Source: Aegilops tauschii subsp. strangulata (taxonomy: Eukaryota > Streptophyta > Magnoliopsida > Poales > Poaceae). From it: a DNA stretch of 64,000 nt. The notes below the pieces were generated by a model that had not been told where the DNA came from, searched no databases, and worked only from the letters and a program-made list of their open reading frames with translations. The position numbers and the translations under genes are program-made. Each line of letters opens with the position of its first letter. Within the stretch, counting starts at the first letter, position 1. The stretch is taken from the NCBI RefSeq assembly GCF_002575655.3, contig NC_053039.3:379169633-379233632 (forward strand), written 5' to 3'. This document shows positions 1-9,463 of this stretch, piece after piece.

Positions 1-125
1 GTGGCGGCCAAGGAGGTCGCCGCGGCAAGGATAACCAACAAGAGAGGCCCAGTCGGGGCCGCAACAAGAAGCAAGAACATGATGATCATGACGAGGACGA
101 CGAGTCCGGCGAGCAAGAGTTCTAG
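1..125 (+). pseudogene. gag: C-terminal end of gag of element F
   Basis: Reading frame 3 encodes a Gly/Arg/Lys-rich stretch followed by an acidic Asp/Glu/His tail, then a TAG at 123-125. The same frame continues after the stop into the protease region, so the stop is probably a mutation inside a gag-pol polyprotein. The zinc knuckle must lie upstream of the window. Function inferred from position only: nucleocapsid tail of the particle protein. Confidence 0.6.
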
Positions 126-1007
126 AAAGCTACAGAGGCCATGTGCGTCGACGGTGGCGCCTCACTGCATACTTCTCACCGCCAGCTCAAACAGTGGGCG
201 CGTGAGATTACGGCAGCAGAGCCCTCATTCGACGCTCAGAAGCCAGTGAGGTTGTCCAGCACGCCCCTCATCTTTGACGCCGAGGACCACCCTGACTGCA
301 CAACTGCGGTCGGGTGTTTTCCGTTGTTGGTCTCACCAACGGTACGCAACCACAAGGTGAACAAGATGCTGGTTGACGGCGGGGCCGGTCTGAACTTGAT
401 CTCACCCGTTGTGATCAAAAGGCTGCAAATTCCTAATGGAGACCTTGAGGAAACGGGCACGTTTCAAGGGGTCAACCCGGGAAGGAGCCAGAACAAGGGG
501 AAGGTCACGTTGCCTGTGACGTTTGGAGGTGAGCTGAACTACAGGACGGAGAGGATTGTCTTCGATGTAGCCGAGATCCCCTTGCCCTCCAACGGGATCC
601 TCGCCCGCCCGGCACTTGCCAAGTTCATGGCGGCAGCGCACTACGCCTACAACACACTGAAGATGCCCGGGGCGAGGAACATCATCACCGTCCCCTCCGA
701 CAAGAAGGACGCGCCGATTTGCGCTGACCAACTCTACCGGGAAGCAGTTGCAGCAGCTGCCGCCAAGGCACTTGCTCCTGTCGCTGAAGCCCCGGGATGG
801 AAGAAGAAGACCGACAAGACCTCTCGCACCCACTCCAGCAAGCGCACCTCTTCAGAGTGTTGTGCTACCGTCGAGGACGTGCCAGAGAGCTCCATCGGCA
901 AGAGCAAGAAATCCAGAGCTGCGCCACCAGAGACCAAGAGGGTGTCCGTCAGGGAGGATGGCACAGGAGGGGCTTTCACCATAAGCTCCACCCTCGATAG
1001 CAAATAG
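126..1007 (+). pseudogene. pol: Aspartic protease segment of element F pol
   Basis: The open stretch carries the retroviral-type protease active site in the motif MLVDGGAGLNLIS (nt 366-404), where D-G-G replaces the usual D-T/S-G, as is common in Tat elements. The protease would cleave the gag-pol polyprotein. The frame is closed by TAG at 1005-1007. Coding resumes in the same frame immediately afterwards, so this is a nonsense mutation rather than a natural end. A Lys/Ser-rich linker of about 100 residues follows the protease core. Confidence 0.8.
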
Positions 1008-2036
1008 GAAAGCGCGCTCATCACTTTCCTGCGGGCGAATGTCGATGTGTTTGCATGGCAAGCATCTGACATCCCCGGCGTTCCCAGGGAAGTGATTGAG
1101 CACCACCTTGTTGTCTGTCCCCATGCGCGACCCGTCAAGCAGAAGGTCAGGAAGCAAGCTTTGGAACGGCAGGAGTTCATCACAGAGGAGATCAGGAAGT
1201 TGGAAGCAGCAGGCTTGGTGAGGGGAGTGCTCCATCCGACGTGGTTGGCCAATCCGGTGGTGGTGCGCAAGGCAAACGGGAAGTGGAGGTTGTGTATGTA
1301 TTACACAGATATCAATAAGGCTTGTCCTAAGGACCCCTTCCCGTTGCCGCGCATCGACCAGATTGTTGACTCCACGGCCGGGTGTGATATGTTATCATTC
1401 CTCGACGCCTACTCAGGCTACCACCAGATCTTCATGACAAGAGAAGACGAAGAGAAGACAACATTCATCACCCCATTTGGTACATACTGCTTTTTACGGA
1501 TGCCTTTCGGGTTGAAGAGCGTTGGCTCAACATTTGCAAGGGCAGTCCAAATTGGTTTTGAACCCCAGCTACATAGAAATATGGAAGCCTATATGGATGA
1601 CATAGTGGTCAAAACCAAGGACATGGCAACTCTTGTACAAGTCTTAGAAGAGACGTTTGCCAACCTGCGCAAGATCAACCTCAAGCTGAACCCTGAGAAG
1701 TGTGTCTTCGGCGTTCCGTCCAGCAAACTTCTCGGGTTCTTTGTGTCACAGCGTGGGATCGAGGCAAACCCAGACAAGATAAAGGCTATCGAGCAGATTG
1801 AGGCGCCCAAGCGGATCAAGGATGTGCGTCGGCTCACTGGCTGCGTCGCCTCCATGAGCCGATTCATCTCCAAGTCTGCCGAGCGCGCCCTTCCCTTTTT
1901 CAAGATCCTGAAGAAGGCGGGCCCAATGGAGTGGACCCCAGAGGCCGAAGTGGCGTTTCAAGACCTGAAGAGATACCTTTCCTCTATGCCGATACTAGTG
2001 GCGCCTAAACCACAAGAGCCGTTGCTGTTGTACTAG
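1008..2036 (+). pseudogene. pol: Reverse transcriptase of element F
   Basis: Same frame as the protease segment. It contains the RT fingers and palm motifs in order: KANGKWRLCMYYTDINKACPK near nt 1270-1330, DAYSGYHQI near 1405, MPFGLKS near 1500, and the catalytic box YMDDIVV at about 1591. The connection region with LGFFVSQRGIEANP follows. The enzyme would copy the element RNA into DNA. The frame stops at TAG 2034-2036 inside the block LLLY-stop-AATNQ, where family members read through, so it is a point mutation. Confidence 0.9.
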
Positions 2037-2906
2037 GCGGCGACGAATCAAGTGGTCAGTACCGCGCTAGTAGCGCAGAGGGAGGTTGACGAAGAAGCAG
2101 CGGCGATGGCAGGGCCGGCGGGCAGCAAGTCAGAGACTCCCCCGGTAGGGCCCGGCATCGGCAAGGCAAAGCTGCCGGCAGGGTCTGACGCCATCAGGAC
2201 GGGGTCCGCGCAGCCAAATGAGGTGGTGCAGAAGAAGAAGATGATGCAGCACTCGGTTTACTTTGTCAGCTCCCTCTTGCAGGGGGCTTGGTCAAGGTAC
2301 TCCCGTGTGCAGAAATTGCTCTTCGGCCTCCTTATGGCCTCAAGGAAGCCGCGTCATTACTTCCAAGCCCACGAGATCACTGTCGTCACCCGCCTCCCGT
2401 TGCAACGGATACTGCACAACCTAGACGCAACCGGAAGGATTGTGGAGTGGGCCTTGGAATTGTCAAGCTTTGGAGTGAAGTTTGAAAGTACTTCAACAAT
2501 CCAGAGCAGAGTCGTGGTAGAGTTCATTGCAGAATGGACCTCAACGCCTGATGAAGAGATCCAGGAGACCACTCTCCCCGGCAAGGAAACAGCTCGCGAC
2601 TGGATTATGTACTTTGACGGAGCTTTCTCGCTGCAAGGCGCTGGTGCTGGTGTGCTGCTCGTCGCACCCACCGGAGAGCACCTCAAGTATGTAGTCCAGA
2701 CGCACTTTCCCAGGGAGATGTCCACCAACAACACTGCTGAATACGAGGGGTTGCTTGCCGGTCTCAGGATCGCGGCAGACCTCGGAGTTAAAAAGCTCAT
2801 CGTCCGGGGTGATTCACAGCTTGTCGTCAGACAAGTCAACAAGGATTATCATAGCCCGTTGATGGAGGCCTACGTAGATGAGGAGGAGGCTGGAGGAGCG
2901 CTTTGA
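2037..2906 (+). pseudogene. pol: RNase H and archaeal-type second RNase H of element F
   Basis: Still the same frame. The first part resembles the degenerate Ty3 RNase H (YFVSSLL, MASRKPRHYF, DATGRIVEWALEL), but about 45 residues rich in Gly, Pro and Lys are inserted before it (nt 2080-2245). A second RNase H follows with all four expected blocks: YFDGAFS near 2611, NTAEYEGLLAGL near 2731, and RGDSQLVVRQVN near 2806. This is the extra aRNH domain typical of Tat elements. A 2-nt deletion near 2883 in a GAG-rich run shifts the frame, and the old frame stops at 2906. Confidence 0.85.
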
Positions 2907-4488
2907 CGGTATACAAGCGGAGCACGTTCCCCGAGCGGAGAACGACATCGCTGACTACCTGTCAAAGCGCGCTGCATTCAAGCTACCTGTGGAACCAGGT
3001 ACCTTTTTGCTTCGGTTGACTCAACCATCCGTCGAACCATCAACGGAGCAGAACAAGCGGAGGAAATCAGGCCCCGGCAAGTACTTTCCCGCCGAGCCCC
3101 CAGGGGCCGCCGGCAAAAGTGTTGCCGTGGACCCTGAGCCTACCGAGGAGCGACCGACTCCGGCAGGCCGTCAAGCCCTAGCCGTAGAGACGGCCGCTCC
3201 CATGGCAGAAGAAATGCCTTTGGTTCTTGCCGTCGAGCCCCAGGCTCCGGCATGGGCACAACATACCGTCCAATTCCTCCAAACAGGGGAGCTTCCTGAG
3301 GAGCAGGAAGAAGCGGAGAAAGTAGCCCGTCGGTCTGCTATGTATCAGTTCGTCGATGACGTCCTGTACAGGAAGAGACCGAACGGTGTGAAATTGAAGT
3401 GTATTCCCCGGGAGGAAGGACTGGAGCTGTTGGCAGAGATACACGGAGGCGTATGTAGCTCCCACATAGGGTCGAGGGCCCTTGCCGGCAAGGCGTTCCG
3501 GCAGGGTTTCTTCTGGCCCACTGCCCTCCAGGATGCAACGGCACTAGTAACCAAGTGTGAAGCGTGTCAGTTCCACTCAAAGAAGCTTCATCAACCAGCT
3601 CAAGCCCTTCAAACAATCCCTCTCTCCTGGCCATTTTCGATCTGGGGGCTCGACATACTGGGCCCCTTCCCCCATGCTGTCGGGGGCTTTGAGTACTTGT
3701 ACGTTGCAATCAACAAGTTCACAAAGTGGCCGGAGGTGGAAGCAGTGAGGAAGGTGACAGCACAGTCAGCCGTCAAATTCTTCAAGGGACTAGTCTGCCG
3801 CTTTGGTGTGCCAAACAGAGTCATCACTGACAATGGCACGCAGTTCACAAGCCACACCTTCATGCAATACATCCAAGACCTCGGCAGCAAGGTCTGTTTT
3901 GCCTCCGTGGCACACCTAGGGAGCAATGGCCAAGCAGAGAGGGCAAATGCTGAAGTGTTGCGAGGCCTGAGGACAAAGACTTTTGACAAGCTGCACAAGA
4001 GCGGAAGGCGCTGGATCGATGAGTTGCTGGCGGTTCTTTGGTCGATCAGGACGACGCCAAATCGAGCCACCGGCCAGACACCCTTTGCCCTGGTATACGG
4101 GGCAGAGGCAGTTCTCCCCACGGAACTCACATACGGGTCACCTCGAGTGCTCGCTTACGACGAGCTTGAGCAAGAGCAATTGGGGCAAGATGACGCAACG
4201 CTCCTTGAGGAAGATCGTCTTCGGGCGGCTGTGAGAGCAGCACGCTACCAGCAAGCCTTGCACCGCTACCATAGCCGCAAGGTTCATGCCCGAAGCTTTG
4301 AGGAAGGCGACCTTGTTCTTCGGCGCGTTCAGTCGGCCAAGAATACCAACAAGTTGATGCCAAAGTGGGAAGGCCCTTATCGGGTAATACGAGTCACCAG
4401 GCCCGGCGCAGTCCACCTGGAGACCGAAGATGATGTCCCAGTGAGCAACTCCTAGAACATCGAGCATCTTTGCAAGTTTTACCCATAA
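2878..4488 (+). pseudogene. pol: Integrase of element F
   Basis: In frame +1 relative to the preceding part. After a linker of about 150 residues come the HHCC zinc-binding part (HIGSRALAGK near 3460, CEACQFH near 3558) and the DDE core: WGLDILGPF near 3643, ITDNGTQF near 3823, and GQAERAN near 3928. The three acidic catalytic residues are all present. The C-terminal part has the GPYRV-like block near 4372. TAG at 4453-4455 lies 10 codons before the probable natural stop TAA at 4486-4488. There is no chromodomain, as expected for Tat. Confidence 0.85.
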
Positions 4489-5673
4489 GGCGCGGCTTGC
4501 CGGGCCTCCCGGCAAGCCACCTGTTGTACAACCTTTGCCGGCAAGGCATGTAACCCTTTGTAGAAAGCCAGGTGCAGACCCTGAGCATAAATAAATGAAG
4601 CGCTGGCGCCCTAAGTTATAGCTTGCATGCTAGGTTGAGTCTCTCCCTCGGTTAGGGTTGATAGTGCTTAGCGGCGACTAACCCCTAGCCTAGAGGTCGT
4701 GTGTGCGTCTTTCTGTCCTCTTTGGTTCGCAGGGCACGTGGACACTTCTCCTGAGCCGCTTGGGAGAAAGAGGACGGACTGGCGCTCCGGCCCCGGCAAG
4801 CCAGGATTGCCGGGGGCTGAAGACACAAGGATCCAACCACGGCAAGCCATGGTTGCCGGGGGCTGCAGATTCAGATAAGTCTTTCATCCCCTGTTATGCA
4901 CTTCCGTATGGAACTGGGACATATGAAACCTCGTTTATATTCTTAAAATCACCGTGCTCCCCTTTTTCCCGTGCCCAAGAGCTATCCCCTGGGTCGGAAC
5001 TTGGTCGTAGTCGCGGTGGCAAAAGAAATCAACGAGGGGCCTAATCCTACTTCGCCCCTACCTCCGCCAAGAGCGTGAGAATGGTCGACCGAAGTGGGGG
5101 AACGGCAAGGCCTGCTGCTAGGCGACAATGTTTATCTTCAAAATAACAAGGATTCGTTCCTTGGCGTGGGCCTCGCTCACGCACGAAGGACCCGGCAAGC
5201 CCTCTTTTCATTAAAAACGTCCCATGCAGGTACAGTTCGTACGGAATAAAAAACATGAGCAAGGGGATTTACAAGTTTTAAATCTAACAAGTGCCCGCAG
5301 GCTTACAAACTAAAAATAGATAAGGTGCCCGTAATCCCTTTCTTGTTCCTCTCCATAGAAGGTGGAACAAGGCGGCAGGAGGGCAAAAGGGGCGCCTAGG
5401 CGAGGTGCAAGAAGCAGAAGGCACCAAGAGAGCATCCCGGTGCCGGCGAAGGGGCTGGAAGATGAGGCAACGGCCAGACAATACGCGACAAAGGCGTCGG
5501 TGCCCGTGTACTCCGAGTTGACGGCCGCCGCACGCCTTCTCCGGCCCTCCTACACCAGCCGCCCAAGGAGGCGGTGGGGAACACGCCGATGGAGAGCTTG
5601 ACGTGGAAGGCCCTCGGCAGGGCGCGAGGCCGAGGGAGGGATGACGCGATCAGTCGAAGTCGGAGTCGGCATC
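4489..5673 (+). other. 3' non-coding region of element F, first part
   Basis: About 1.2 kb between the end of pol and the antisense ORF. No supported protein. The CCGGCAAG/CTTGCCGG motif recurs as short inverted repeats near 4497-4520, 4545, 4790-4816 and 4840-4862. The same motif recurs in the LTR of this element. Confidence 0.6.
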
Positions 5674-6132
5674 CTACCGTTGGACTCCCTCGGCATCGTT
5701 GTCGCTGTCCTCCTCGTCACTCCCACTCGAGGAGGAATCTTCATCGTCGGAGGAGCTCTCCACGCAGCACTTCAGGAGAGTTCCAAGATCTCCGAAGACC
5801 TTGACGGAGAGCAGGCCGCCCTCCATTAACTTGAAGTAGAGGACGAGCCCCACCGTGAGGCTATGGATGCGAGCAAATGTCTTCCATCCGCGACGGAGAT
5901 ACATAACATGAGGAGCGGGGAAGTCGACGTCAACCCGCGTGCCGCCGGTTCCGCAGCCCCTCATGTGCAATCTGAGGGTCTGGGGCGGATCGAGCTCCAT
6001 CTCCTGAGCGAAGGGGGTGGGGAGACAGAGACGACGACGCGGTGGACGGCGCAGCCTGATGAAAAACTCGTGGGGCTGGTCCCCGACGTGACCCTCCGCC
6101 ACGGGAGGCACCGCTGGCGGAGGCACGACCAT
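5674..6132 (-). CDS. Antisense ORF with a B3-like DNA-binding domain in element F
   Basis: A 152-codon ORF runs opposite to gag-pol between pol and the 3' LTR. After a Pro-rich start (MVVPPPAVPP) it reads EFFIRLRRPPRRRLCLPTPF, then LRLHMRG, a PHVMYLRRGWKTFARIHSL block and YFKLMEGGLLSVKVFGD. This order (lipophilic strand, IP-like turn, L..GW..F...H.L..G, final beta strand) is the pattern of plant B3 DNA-binding domains. The tail after residue 120 is a Ser/Asp/Glu run, SSSDDEDSSSSGSDEED. Tat elements are known to carry antisense ORFs; the B3 likeness is my reading by eye. The start at 6132 is the first ATG in frame. Longer overlapping ORFs upstream in other frames suggest the true N-terminus may be lost to a frameshift. 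Confidence 0.6.
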   Translation of the reverse strand: MVVPPPAVPPVAEGHVGDQPHEFFIRLRRPPRRRLCLPTPFAQEMELDPPQTLRLHMRGCGTGGTRVDVDFPAPHVMYLRRGWKTFARIHSLTVGLVLYFKLMEGGLLSVKVFGDLGTLLKCCVESSSDDEDSSSSGSDEEDSDNDAEGVQR

Positions 6133-6377
6133 CGCGCCGCCTCGTCCCCCTCTCCCCCGACCGCCGCGTCCACCTCGGCCATGCCCCTCCCCCTTCCTCT
6201 CGTGGCCAGCTCCGCCGTCGCGGGCTCGTGGGAAGGAGGGACGCGCTGGCGAGCAGCAACCCTCGCCGCCATCGTCGAAGGCCCAGCACCTCCTCTCGCC
6301 ATGGCGGGTGGAAGGAAGGAGCGGAGGTGGAGGAGGATGGATACTGAAGGAATGTGGGACAACGCCCCCTCCCCCTC

Positions 6378-6388
6378 CTTATAAAGGG
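6378..6388 (-). promoter_or_regulatory. Possible TATA box for the antisense ORF
   Basis: A near-palindromic TATA box (CCTTTATAAGG read on the - strand) lies about 80 nt before an ATG at 6302 on the - strand and about 250 nt before the B3-like ORF. It could equally read on the + strand (TATAAAGG), so direction is uncertain. Confidence 0.35.
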
Positions 6389-6883
6389 GTGGGGTCGAGG
6401 CTCGGTCGCCCCACTCAGCCAATCCAGCCATCGGAGGCGCAGGGAATCAGGACGGACCCGCTGCCCCAATCAACGACGGCCCGGTTTCCCGCCTCCACCG
6501 CCTGCCACCTGCATGAAGGACACGTGGCGAGCGAGCAGAGCCGAGAGGACGGGTGAGGCGACCGTTCCCTACCCCGTGATCATGGGGCATGGGGAGCCTT
6601 GAAGGCCGCGACCCGAGTCCACTCAGTAAATGAGTCGCGCCTCCACGCCTCCCTCTTTCTATGGGGAAGGCGCGAGCCGCCTCTTTACTGCGGTGTGACG
6701 CAAGCGTGCAGGAACCACCCCACGCATGACCCCCACGTCACGCACGCCCCTCCACGTCGCGCGTTCAACGCGGGTCGTGGGGAAGCGCAGCGGACGAAGA
6801 GTTACCGCGGTAAAATCCGCCCCGCATGCCCGCGCACCGTTCTGGGACTGGCCCAACAACGTGTCGCGCTTATGTGTGGCCCA
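6389..6883 (+). other. 3' non-coding region of element F, second part
   Basis: GC-rich sequence between the antisense ORF promoter region and the polypurine tract. I see no gene on either strand; the ORFs here are short and without recognisable motifs. Confidence 0.5.
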
Positions 6884-6897
6884 GGCCCGGGGGCTCC
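6884..6897 (+). promoter_or_regulatory. Polypurine tract of element F
   Basis: G-rich stretch (GGCCCGGGGGCTCC) immediately before the LTR start TGTCAGTG. It is the expected primer site for second-strand DNA synthesis, shaped like the PPT of other Tat elements. Confidence 0.7.
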
Positions 6898-7071
6898 TGT
6901 CAGTGTACAAAAGTAGGTGCTCTCCTTTTGAACCCTTTACTTGTGCACGGGCAGTCAGAGCCACTCGCCGCGATCGCACGTAGCAAGGCCAAGGAGGGAA
7001 GCCGAAGAGAAGCCGAAGCACAAGACAACGCCAAGGTCAGAGACACAGGGAGCAAAGGGGCGAGGTGGACT

Positions 7072-7414
7072 CCCCGGCAAGATCCTTGCCGGGGCAACCT
7101 CCGCGGCCCGGCAAGAGCCTTGCCGGGGCAACTTTCCCAACGCCCGCAGAGCGAGCCACCCTTGAGCCCAAGGGTTCCAAGCATCGCCAACGGCTGTACT
7201 GGAACCAAGGCTCGGGAGGCACCTCTGTGGTGGCATGCAGATCTTCGTCAAGATCGTAAAAACATGATATCAGATGAGGACTAGAAGACGACGACCCTCG
7301 GCGAGATCCTTGCCAAGGGAATCCACAAGACGCCCGGCAAGCGCCTTGCCGGGGACGACCATAGTGCCATGGCAAGACCCTTTCCGGGCCTCCCGGCAAG
7401 GCCCTTGTCGAGGG
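7072..7414. repeat. Cluster of GCAAG/CTTGC hairpins in the LTR of F
   Basis: At least four near-perfect stem-loops of the form CCCGGCAAG-N2-CTTGCCGGG lie at 7072-7094, 7107-7127, 7296-7319 (degenerate) and 7333-7354. A further degraded copy is at 7392-7414. Spacing is irregular, so this is not a simple tandem array. Confidence 0.75.
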
Positions 7415-7642
7415 CATCGGTAGGGCCACAGCCAGGCCCGCGCCTGCCAAGACTCCACCGCCATCCCCAAGCAGCTGCTAGCTCAACCAGTTGGGCAGGT
7501 ACCTGCGTGGCGACGGGAGGCTTCCGAGCCAACTCAGCAAGCACCTGCGTGGTGTCATGCAGATCTTCGTGAACACCCTACCACCGCGCCACCTCAGCTG
7601 CCTGCCTACCTACATGGCGCCGCATGCATCGCTGGCCTGGGT

Positions 7643-7647
7643 GCGTG
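7643..7647. repeat. Left target site duplication of element N
   Basis: gcgtg here equals gcgtg at 15221-15225, directly flanking the TG...CA element. Confidence 0.9.
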
Positions 7648-9220
7648 TGATACGTCTCCAACGTATCTATAATTTTTTATTGTTCCATGTTATATTATAT
7701 TCTATTTTGGACATTATTGGGATTTATTACACACTTTTATAATATTTTTGGGACTAACCTATTAACCGGAGGCCCAGCCCAGAATTGCTGTTTTTTGCCT
7801 ATTTCAGAGTTTCGCAGAAAAAGAATATCAAACGGAGTCCAAACGGAATGAAACCTTCGGGAACGTGATTTTTGGAACGAACGTGATCCAGAGGACTTGG
7901 ACCCTACGTCAAGACATCAACCAGGAAGGCACGAGGTAGGGGGGCGCGCTTACCCCCCAGGCACGCCCTCCACCCTCGTGGGGCCCACGTTGCTCCACCG
8001 ACGTACTTCTTCCTCCTATATATACCTACGTACCCCCAAACTACCAGATACGGAGCCAAAAACCTAATTCCACCGCCGCAACCTTCTGTACCCGTGAGAT
8101 CCCATCTTGGGGCCTTTTCGGGAGCTCCGCCGGAGGGGGCATCGATCACGGAGGGCTTCTACATCAACACCATAGCCTCTCCGATGATGTGTGAGTAGTT
8201 TACCTCAGACCTTCGGGTCCATAGTTATTAGCTAGATGGCTTCTTCTCTCTTTTTGGATCTCAATACAATGTTCTCCCCCTCTCTTGTGGAGATCTATTC
8301 GATGTAATCTTCTTTTGCGGTGTGTTTGTTGAGACCGATGAATTGTAGGTTTGTGATCAAGTTTATCTATGAACAATATTTGAATCTTCTCTGAATTTTT
8401 TATGTATGATTGGTTATCTTTGCAAGTCTCTTCGAATTATCAGTTTGGTTTGGCCTACTAGATTGATCCTTCTTGCAATGGGAGAAGTGCTTTGCTTTGG
8501 GTTCAATCTTGCGGTGTCCTTTCCCAGTGACAGTAGGGGTAGCAAGGCACGTATTGTATTGTTGCCATCGAGGATAACAAGATGGGGTTTATATCATATT
8601 GCAGGAGTTTATCCCTATACATCATGTCATCTTACATGAAGCGTTACTCTGTTCTTTTGAACTTAATATTCTAGATGCATGCTGGATAGCGGTCGATGTG
8701 TGGAGTAATAGTAGTAGATGCAGGCAGGAGTCGGTCTACTTGTCGCGGACGTGATGCCTATATACATGATCATACCTAGAGATTCTCATAACTATGCTCA
8801 ATTCTGTCAATTTCTCAACAGTAATTTGTTTACCCACCGTAATTCTTATGCTCTCGAGAGAAGCCACTAGTGAAACCTATGGCCCCCGGGTCTATTTTCC
8901 ATCATATTAATCTTCCAACACTTAGCTATTTTCATTGCCTTTTATTTAACTTTGCATCTTCATTATAAAAGTACCAAAAATATTATCCTATCATATCTAT
9001 CAGATCTCACTTTCGTAAGTGATCGTGAAGGGATTGACAGCCCCTTTATTGCGTTGGTTGCGAGGATTTTATTTGTTTGTGTAGGTGCGAGGGACTCGTG
9101 CGTGGCCTCCTACTGGATTGATACCTTGGTTCTCAAAAACTGAGGGAAATACTTACGCTTATTTACTGCATCACCCTTTCCTCTTCAAGGGAAAACCAAC
9201 GCAGTGCTCAAGAGGTAGCA
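7648..9220 (+). repeat. 5' LTR of element N
   Basis: Begins TGATACGTCTCCAACG and ends GAGGTAGCA just before the tRNA-Asp PBS. It is 1573 bp, the same length as its partner at 13648-15220. A TATA box TATATATA is at 8018-8025. Confidence 0.92.
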
Positions 9221-9231
9221 AGAAGGATTTC

Positions 9232-9250
9232 TGGCGTCGTTGCCGGGGAG
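9232..9250 (+). promoter_or_regulatory. Primer binding site of element N (tRNA-Asp)
   Basis: TGGCGTCGTTGCCGGGGAG, 11 nt after the LTR end, is complementary to the 3' end of plant tRNA-Asp with one mismatch (T for C at the sixth base). Athila elements use this tRNA. Confidence 0.85.
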
Positions 9251-9463
9251 TCTACGCAAAAGTCAACATACCAAGTACCCATCACAAACCCTTATCTCCC
9301 GCATTACATTATTTGCCATTTGCCTCTCGTTTTCCTCTCCACCACTTCACCCTTGCCGTTTTATTCGCCCTTTTTCGTTCGCCTTCTTCCCGTATGTATC
9401 TTTGTTTGTATTTCCTTGTGCCTTCTATTTGCTTGCATCTTTGCTTGCTAAAAATCTATTGAT

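Larger units (their letters stand above)
6898..7647 (+). repeat. 3' LTR of element F, first part
   Basis: Starts with TGTCAGTG directly after the polypurine tract and is broken at 7647 by element N. It contains a cluster of CCGGCAAG hairpins. With the part at 15226-15655 the LTR is 1180 bp. Its ends TGTCAGTG and CACCGACA are imperfect inverted repeats. Confidence 0.85.

Noticed and set aside
5930..6469. Two further antisense ORFs overlapping the B3-like ORF
   Set aside because: Arg/Ser/Pro-rich readings of GC-rich DNA without motifs; possibly remnants of the N-terminus after a frameshift but not supportable alone.
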